Assembly: GCA_016801885.1 (NCBI GenBank)
Contig: CM028889.1
Coordinates: 5,929,501 to 5,993,500, forward strand
Reading direction: 5' to 3'
DNA from: Toxotes chatareus
Lineage: Eukaryota > Chordata > Actinopteri > Toxotidae
Length of the DNA: 64,000 bases
The notes beneath the pieces were generated by a model. It saw only the letters and a list, made by a program, of their open reading frames with translations. It was not told where the DNA came from and did not search any database. Positions 36,907 to 45,425 of the stretch are shown piece by piece (positions within the stretch are counted from its first letter, which is position 1; each line of letters starts with the position of its first letter). The position numbers and the translations under genes are program-made.

Positions 36907-39900
36907 CAAAGAGACAAAGTGCTTGCACTCACATTCCTGCGGTCAGAGGGGAGTCTGCAAACCCACTGTTGTCCTCCATGTGCATCACTGTGTGTGTGTG
37001 TGTCTGATTTTTTTTAATGAAGTGTGTGTAGGATCATCTCTCAGTCCTCTGTGACGCTGGTGAGCGAGTAAATGTTTGGATGCGTGAGTGGAGGAATAAA
37101 AGAGAGACGGAGAAGTGTTTCTTTGTCAGATGAAACACAGCAGCTCTGTAGCTGCACTGAACATGTGACGGCCGTATGTTTTTCATCTCTGCATCTCTTC
37201 TCTGTTTTTCTTTTCGCTGCTGTTCATATTATCCTGCTGCAGTAAGGTCCGAGGTGGGAAATATGAAGGGAGATTTTAGCTCCAGATAACCTCACTATTG
37301 ATTAATGGGCTTTAGCTCTATGTCAAGCCTGAAGGTATGCACACATCTTCAGATAAACCATCTCTGTGTGGCATCAGCCAAGTGTGTGTATCTGTTAGTT
37401 TGTGTAGCGCACACATATGTGTGTTACAGGTTTTGAGAGGGGTTTGGGGGAGTGGGGGGGGTTACTGGCTGGTGGAGGTTGGCAGTCGTGCCCACATGGG
37501 TCTGTGCCATCTGGAATTGGTTTTGCACTGTTCGACCCAAACTGAAGAGGCTTTGTTCTCAGAGCTGCATAAGTGAGGAGAAAACAACAGACAGAAAAAC
37601 ACTGTTGAGAAAATGAAAGAGGAGAAACTCTCAAAGCTTTTCGGAGAATAAGTGTAACATGGAAGGTAGAGTCTGTCAGATGTTTGTCTCTCTCACTCTC
37701 TCAGTTCAGTTCAATTCAACGAAGCTTCACTGGCAGAAGCAACAGTATGAGCCAATTTCTAATTAAAAAAATAAAACATATACACACAATGTTAAGTGAT
37801 AACACATGTACACAGTACATGGAATGAAAAAGTAGTTACTAATAAGAAAATTAGTCAGAAAACACCTCACTGTGTCACTCAGGAGGGAAATTATACACAT
37901 CATGTCTTGCTGTTTAACTTGGAAGATTTGTTTCTGTAGACATGTCACATAGTCATCAAGTAAGATCACAGTTATCACAGAAATATATTATCGATATGTA
38001 AACAGCATAAATCTGACCTGACGTTTGATGCCAGTTTTCAGCACTTGACATTTTCTGATGCACACAGACACATTTCAGTTGATACCAGATTAGTATTGAT
38101 GTTTAGTGCCAAGCAAATGTTATGCTGTCTGTCATATTCACAGTTTCAGCAAAGATAGTTTGAGAGAAGAGAAAGCTCTTATTTTGGAGGTGAAAGAGTT
38201 TCACACTGGGCCCGTAATGTTCTCCCTCAGTCTGCCTCTCCAGGATTCTTCATTAATCCCTGTCTGGATGAACATGAGTAGCTATGGATACTGATCAGCA
38301 TGGAAACATGAGGTGAAAGGTGTGTGAGGGCGTAATAACGACAAGGGAAGCCTTACAGAGCGGAGTCTGCCCTGAGGTCAGAGGTCAGGGTGGGGTCAGC
38401 CGGTGTTGCCGCAGTTCGGGGCTGTTCTGTAATTAAGAGGATGAGCTGGGACGAGCTGTGGAGCAGCAGATGTGACAAACCACAGTGAGAGGAATCAGCC
38501 GTGGGAACAGAGAGAGATGAAGCCCGGCTGCTCTCTGGGAAAAGTCCCGAGAGAGAAAAACTGACAGCGACTGTGGGAATGTTTGAGGAATCCTGCTGCC
38601 CTCAGTGCATTCCCCTCAGCAACAAAAACTACAAACTTGGGTTATCTGCTTTCTGTGCAGGAGTCAGCGTTAAGTGTCTCTGTGTTAGTGATGTGAGGGT
38701 AAGGCCTTATTTGAGGCGGACCACAACATAATCTGCTCTGGGTCCTTGACCTTTAACCTCTAAGAGTTTAAGTTGAGTGTTGAGTGCTTGTGTTTGAGTA
38801 TTAGACACACAGTGGGGTCATCGTATAGCAGAAAGCAGTGCACATACTTTTTTCATTGTATTTGGACACAAATAAAATGGAGAACAGTAAATTTGAAGGG
38901 CTGTTTTGCACAGCAGATGCCCGATTATGCGTTTTTAAATCAAAGAAAGATGAATAACCTGGACAACGATTATATAACATACCAGGCGTAATACTGATAA
39001 CTGCACAATATTATTACTCAATACCCATAAGCAGTGGGGGGGAAGAAAATAGAAGAGGAAGTGCAGAATATTTTAAGAAGTGATGTTTTGTATGTAAAAC
39101 TTTAATCTTCAATGTAACTACAACTTCAGGCGTGTCGCTGTGCAAAGAGAACACTATTTCCTTCTAAAATATTTAGACAAAAAATAAAAACGGAACTTGA
39201 GTTAAAGCTCCTCAGACTTATACTTTATCTGTTACTGTGCATTTCTGCCAACTTCCACACTTCATAGATTTATGGACAAACACTATGTTGTGAGTGAGTC
39301 TTGCTCAGAGCAGCTGCCAGTACATTCAGATATCAGCGATATCTGATACCCCATTCATAATGTAGGCATCGCAGACATTTGTGTGGGAAGCCTTCTGCTG
39401 TGGGAAAGTCACATCAAACTTAAAACCTTTTCACTAGCGGTGGGAGATACTTAACAGAGATACTTACAACTCACCATTACAATTTAAAGCCCTGCATTCA
39501 GAAATGCACTGAGGTAAAACACCCATGGTGGGATTAAGCTGTCAGAGAGGGATCCTGGGCAAAAATTATCTGTTGGATCCTCCACAGTGTTAAACAGCAC
39601 TTTATTTATGAACATGTGCCATATGAGCACAGGGTCCTTCTGCAAGAAAGGGCCACAGAATTGAAGTAACCACTGATACAGTGAGTCTAGGGCTTTTTGG
39701 GGCGACTGGGGGTTCTCAGTCAAAATAAATTTCAGTGTTACATCATTAAACAAACAAATGTTATGTTGTATTTTAATATGTGAATGGCACTTTAATGTTG
39801 TAGTTGGTCAAGGTGGAGCTAATTTTCACTACTTTATACTGTAAATTGATGGTTTTAATTTGTAAAATCTTAATCTGTAAATTAACAGGTAACCATGCAG

Positions 39901-42900
39901 TAGATTTCTAATAAATGTCAAATAAGGACAGTTTTCGTCCCTGAAATACATCTGATAGGACGTGTAACTTTGTTCAGCGCTCTGCAATTACTGTTGACAC
40001 ACTCAGATATTAAATTCACATTTGTAGTTTGCGTGTGTTGCTGTTGCATCATGCACACATTCATGCGTTCCTCACATTCATTAACAGCACACGTGTGATT
40101 ATATAATCCACTCGAGATGCTGTAGCCTGTCCAGTGTGATCACAGACAAAGCTGGTGGTTGAGTCCAAATTCCTCCATCTCTGAGTGCTTGAATGGAGGG
40201 AAGGAGCGGAAGAGGGGAAGGGAGGGGGGTGAGGTAGGAAGAGACGGGGGGCCGCCGTCCGAAACAAGGAGCTCTTTATAATGAGTGACTCTTTTCGCGG
40301 TGAGTCATCGTGCTTCACAGGCCTGTCCGTGGCCTGAGGAGGCCTGCCCCAGTGTTTGCTGAATGACACACTGTGTTGTCAGAATGTCAGGATGTTGTAT
40401 TGGGATGTTTGAAATGCCCTTAAACATCACACACACACACACACACACTTCTATACTTCTGCTGACTATCGACTGTCAATCTCTGCTTTGCTCAAATTTA
40501 AGTTTCAGGGAAATTTTCTTATTCGCCTCCTTGAAGAGGGTTACACGAAAAGTTTAATACTGCTCTCAAGTCTGTAGTTCAACAGCAGCAGGGACGTGAA
40601 CTGCCTAACTCTCAGCAAGAAAGTGAAGGTGTATGTCCCAAAATTTCAAACTCAGAATTCAGAATTTAAAAAAAAAATCCTGGAGGAATATGAAGGAAAA
40701 ACTAATTCGATCACTATGTGTAAATAATTGGATAAAAATAAACTCGAACTGTAACAGGCCTTTAAGATGACACATTATTACCCAGTATTATTAGATGTGG
40801 ATGATTCAGACTGAATGATGATCTAATGGGAAACTGAGGATGTTAAAATTAGATTTATTTACATCTTGCTGATACAACCACACAGAGGTTTAGGGACAAG
40901 TTTGAAAGAAAATTTTGTGAGATTTTGTGAAGAAAGTCTAGAAACTTTGAGAAAACATGGTGATGTTATGAGAAAACAGTTGTAATACTGGTTTAAAAAA
41001 GTCCTAGTACTATGAAAATAAAGTCAGCTGGTTAAAGACGTTGAGACGAGATAAGGCGTAGGTTGGCAACATTTATATTTTTCTTATTGACAAAACACGC
41101 TCCACTTTCTGCTGATGCAACTCCAGGAATTATTCCCTGAAAAAATAAAGGTTAAGGAAATTTCTGTGACAAATGACAGGGTGTTTCTGCTCTGCCGTTA
41201 CACGTTGATTACTCAAACAAAGGTTTGGTCCCAACGAAATCAAACACAGGCAGCAGGTAGTATCACTGTAGTGGTTACAGTTTACAGAGCTGTGTCTGGT
41301 TCTCTGATTTTTAACATCTGTTCAGTTGTTTAAATGATGACGATATGTAGTAAAAGAGGATTGACCTAATTCTTCTTTTCTTTTCTTTTTTTTTTAGATT
41401 CACGGAATTTCCTGGACAGCATGAACCACGGTGGCGGCTCCTCAGAGGGAGACCTGTTCAGATCCGATGTGTCAGTCACTCCTGCTTCCTGTCAGAGGAT
41501 TTTTGGCTCCATGTGCTCAGTGTCATCATCAGGAAGCCCCCTCCCACACACAGACAGGTACACACACACACACACACACACACCTGGTTCCTAGTGCATT
41601 TACAACAGTGTACAACATATGGGTTGAAAAAAGGTACTAAAGGTACTACGTGTTTCATGCTTACATGAACAAATCATGGCCACAGTCATGTTAAGACATT
41701 AGTATAACATCCATAAACAAATTATATCATAACAAAGACTCTTTGACAGCTTGTACCAACTTCTGCATTGAATTTTCACTCTGTGCTGCTGGGTTTGTTT
41801 TGGATTATTAACCTCAGAATGAACCTAAATTTCTTCGTAGTGCTGAGAATCAAAAACTGTCAAGTATTGAAAACTGGCTTCAATTGATCAGTCAGATTTG
41901 ATTTTCCAGTTTTAGACTATTTCACCTGGAAGTTTTTACATGGCTGCTTGTGTTTAGACGACATGTAACACGAGCATAGGGATGTCATGATACCAGACAT
42001 TTGGTAGTCGGTGCCAAGACCAGTGAAAAATTTGATACCAAATTCGATACCAAGGGAAAAAGAAAACAACAGTCACATACACACTCAGCCCTGGACATAG
42101 TCAATGTGCAAGCATTAGTTTAGTTTTTATAATGACAGTAACAGAATGAGCACACAGCTCACTTCATTTCTACCTCTGACTCTCCCTCTTTCTCCTCTGC
42201 AGTGCCACTCCTCCCCCGGTGTGGCATGACCAGACTCCAAACTCCCTGAACTCCCGGTATCCCCCCCAGCCCTCACCCCCTCTGTCCCTCAGCACTCCCA
42301 ACGCCCACAGTTCTCCCCGGGGGGCTCTGAAAATCCTGGGTGGAGGTCCGGGTGTCCACAGAGAGACAGACAGCACAGATTTGTCCTCGTTGTTGTTGGG
42401 GAACGGCGGCCTGGATCACAGCCTGCTGGAGGCTGTGGAGGGGCTCGGGAGCCTGAACCTCGGGGGAGACGGGGGCCCCGCTCCACTGCTGCCTGAGAAG
42501 CGGAGATGTGGTGAGGGGGGAGATCTTGGCTCCCGCTCCCCTTCTCTAAGCGGGTTTTCCAGCCCTCACAGTGGTAGCAGTATCAGCATCCCTTACTCGT
42601 CTTCAATGACCCCGGACCCCCTCAGAGGACTCAGTGGGGCCCCTTCACCCGGAGCAGGTATACTGTCGCAGGGTTAGGCTCCCTGTGTTTCTCTCTATGG
42701 TTTAAACGGATTAACTTTACTCCACGTTTTGACTTATAAATGATCAGTTCACCCAAATTACTAAAAAAACACTGAGCAATGACCAGTTTCCAAAGTCATT
42801 CGTGATGTTGAAAATAAACAAATCTTTAGCGATACGTCATTGTACCAAAGAAAACTGTACTCAGTGAGGTCTGTTTTACAGAGAAGCTGTTTTATATCCT

Positions 42901-44344
42901 GAGTGACTGGAACATTGGTTCCCGAAATACACGTTTCTGCTGGGTCCTGAAATATTTCCAATGATTTTAGTACCGCAAACAAAATTTCATTCACCTCAAC
43001 TGTGCTGGGTTGGCAACAAAGATCTCAGAGTCAGACTGGCCTGGACATGTAAAACTAAAATTATCTGCATGGTTGTGTACTGTACCACCAGGGTTGAGCT
43101 ATAAGCTATGTCTTCAAAACAGTCTCACTTTTTTTTCCTCTCATGTTTTTCCACTCTTGTCATATTTGGGCTAAAGCCTGTCTCAAACCTAACATAGAGC
43201 TTTAATCTGTGTCTTGCAGACTTTGGCAGTAAGCAGGACACTGTGAAGTTTGTTCAGGACACTTCCAAGTTCTGGTACAAGCCCGACATTTCCAGAGACC
43301 AAGGTAAATATTGGTTTTGGACCGGAGAGCCAAACAGCCACTTCTGAGCAGATAATACACCCTTGTGCAAAGGTTTCCCTCCATGTGCAGTCTGGACATG
43401 ATGTTTCTAACTTTGGCCAATCTTTGTTTCCTCCCTCTGTTGACCCACTGAACAGCCATTGCCGTGCTAAAGGACAAAGAGCCGGGCTCGTTCGTTGTCA
43501 GAGACAGTCACTCGTTTCGTGGGGCGTACGGGTTGGCTATGAAGGTGGCAACACCTCCTCCGTCTGTGTTACAACAGAGTAAGAAAGGTAGGTTCAAAAT
43601 GTCGAGAAGTGCTTTATCTGGATTTCATCTCAGCCGTACACGCTCAAAGCACAAACAAAAGCACAACACTGTGAAACTGAGCTGACATTTTGAACTTCTC
43701 AACCACTCAGTGTGCAGTTTGCTTCCTCAGATTAATATTTCCACTGGTAACTCTCTGATATATAATGAAATACATACTATTTGATAAACCTATTTTCTCA
43801 CAAGTTAGTAACACACAGACTGACAGTTTAAGATGCATTTTGGACACATATACATATGCTTTTGTGTCAAAGTTAAAAAACTTTTATGCGTGTATTTAAC
43901 TCTGTACTGTACATCTGTAAATATACTGAGATTCGGTCTCTGTGTCTCCGCAGTAGGAGACCTGTCCAACGAGCTGGTGAGACATTTCCTGATAGAGTGC
44001 ACACAGAAGGGAGTTCGACTGAAAGGCTGCCCTAATGAGCCCTACTTTGGTGAGGACACTGTAAATGTATTTGCCTGTCCTACATCATATCTGGTGAACG
44101 TTTCTAAATATTTGAGCAAGATGTCAGTAATAAATTGTTATATGTTTACTTATATATTCTGATATTGTTGATCATGATTGTGTAAATTTTCCAGGAATTC
44201 ATTTGAGAAAATGTTTGCAGATACAACCAGTGTTTCTTTTTAGGGTAATTCATCTAATTAAATAGCTGACAAATCAAAAGACTTCATCACATTGATGCAA
44301 AAATCCTCTAAATCTGAGGGATGAATAAAGTATATCTATCTATC

Positions 44345-44375
<31 letters not shown>

Positions 44376-45361
44376 CTACCTATCTATTAGAATAAACTGA
44401 TCCTGCTTGTTTGGAGCAGCAGAGAAAAATCAATGACAAAATCAATGACAAATTTCTGTTGTCTAACACTCCTCAGTGTTTTACAGAATAAGACGCTCTG
44501 ATACACTGATAAAACAGTCCTGTAAACATGATTATTCCATCGGTCAAATCCATGATAATGTTAACTAGAAGCAATGTTAATCAAACAGTTTAAGTAAAAT
44601 TAATGTTGTGTTAATACTGTTTGTGAGCAGTGGTCTAATTCTGACTGTTTTACTTACTGCATTGCATCCATTTTTAAAACTACTCTCGTGTTTTATAAAA
44701 TGTTTAGCTGCAAAGTGGGGGGTTACTACAGCTCTCGGATGAATAGAGTACGTTATGCTTCATTTTACTTGTCTGTAATTGGTAAGAAGTCACTGACCTG
44801 TAAAATGAAGTGTTACAGAAAATTGCTGCAGAGGAAACAGAACGTGATTTCCCTCTGAAGTGAAGCAGAGGAGAAGCAGAAAATAGCATTAAACAGTAGA
44901 ACTAATGGCAGGTGAACAATTCCACTGCTCTCCACCAACATAAGGCCAACACCGCTCTGCTCTCACTACAATAAAGCACAGCACATTTATATTGAGCTGG
45001 CATTTTAAACTGCTGTGTTTGGCTCTCTAAGTCAGTGCAGTAAGCAGTTTGTTTCCTCAAATGCATCCGATAATTGTCCACCTGGGTTAACGCAGTCAGG
45101 TTGTAAAGACTCAGTGGTCCAGGATTTTAATGAGTCTCCTCTGCCACCCTCTAGTGGTCAGTACAACGAGGTGCAGCTGGCTCCATTATTCTCCACATAA
45201 TTCTTCACACTAATAAAGAGTCCTCTGGTTTTCTATTTGTAAAATTATAATTATGCTTTTATTTTTTCTTCCCTGACAGGAAGTCTCACTGCCCTGGTGT
45301 GTCAGCACTCCATCACCCCTTTGGCTCTGCCCTGTAAACTCATTCTGCCTGATAAAGGTAC

Positions 45362-45425
<64 letters not shown>

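Larger units (their letters stand above)
27209..41397 (+). other. tns3: tns3 intron 15 (14.2 kb)
   Basis: The largest intron, separating the phosphatase/C2 half from the SH2-PTB half. Contents: a TG tract at 27237-27258, (CA)32 at 27377-27441, dispersed repeats (30190-30300, 32235-32560), a 33-bp palindrome at 30128-30160, a G-quadruplex/polypyrimidine patch at 30830-30934, (TG)36 at 36831-36903, three strict DR1 sites, and a unique region at 28770-28990. Its size and position would allow an internal promoter for a short SH2-PTB isoform, but I cannot place one. The exons at either side join in frame. Confidence 0.7.

Noticed and set aside
36612..36932. 106-codon minus-strand frame with Thr-His repeats
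   Set aside because: Translation of the TG microsatellite.
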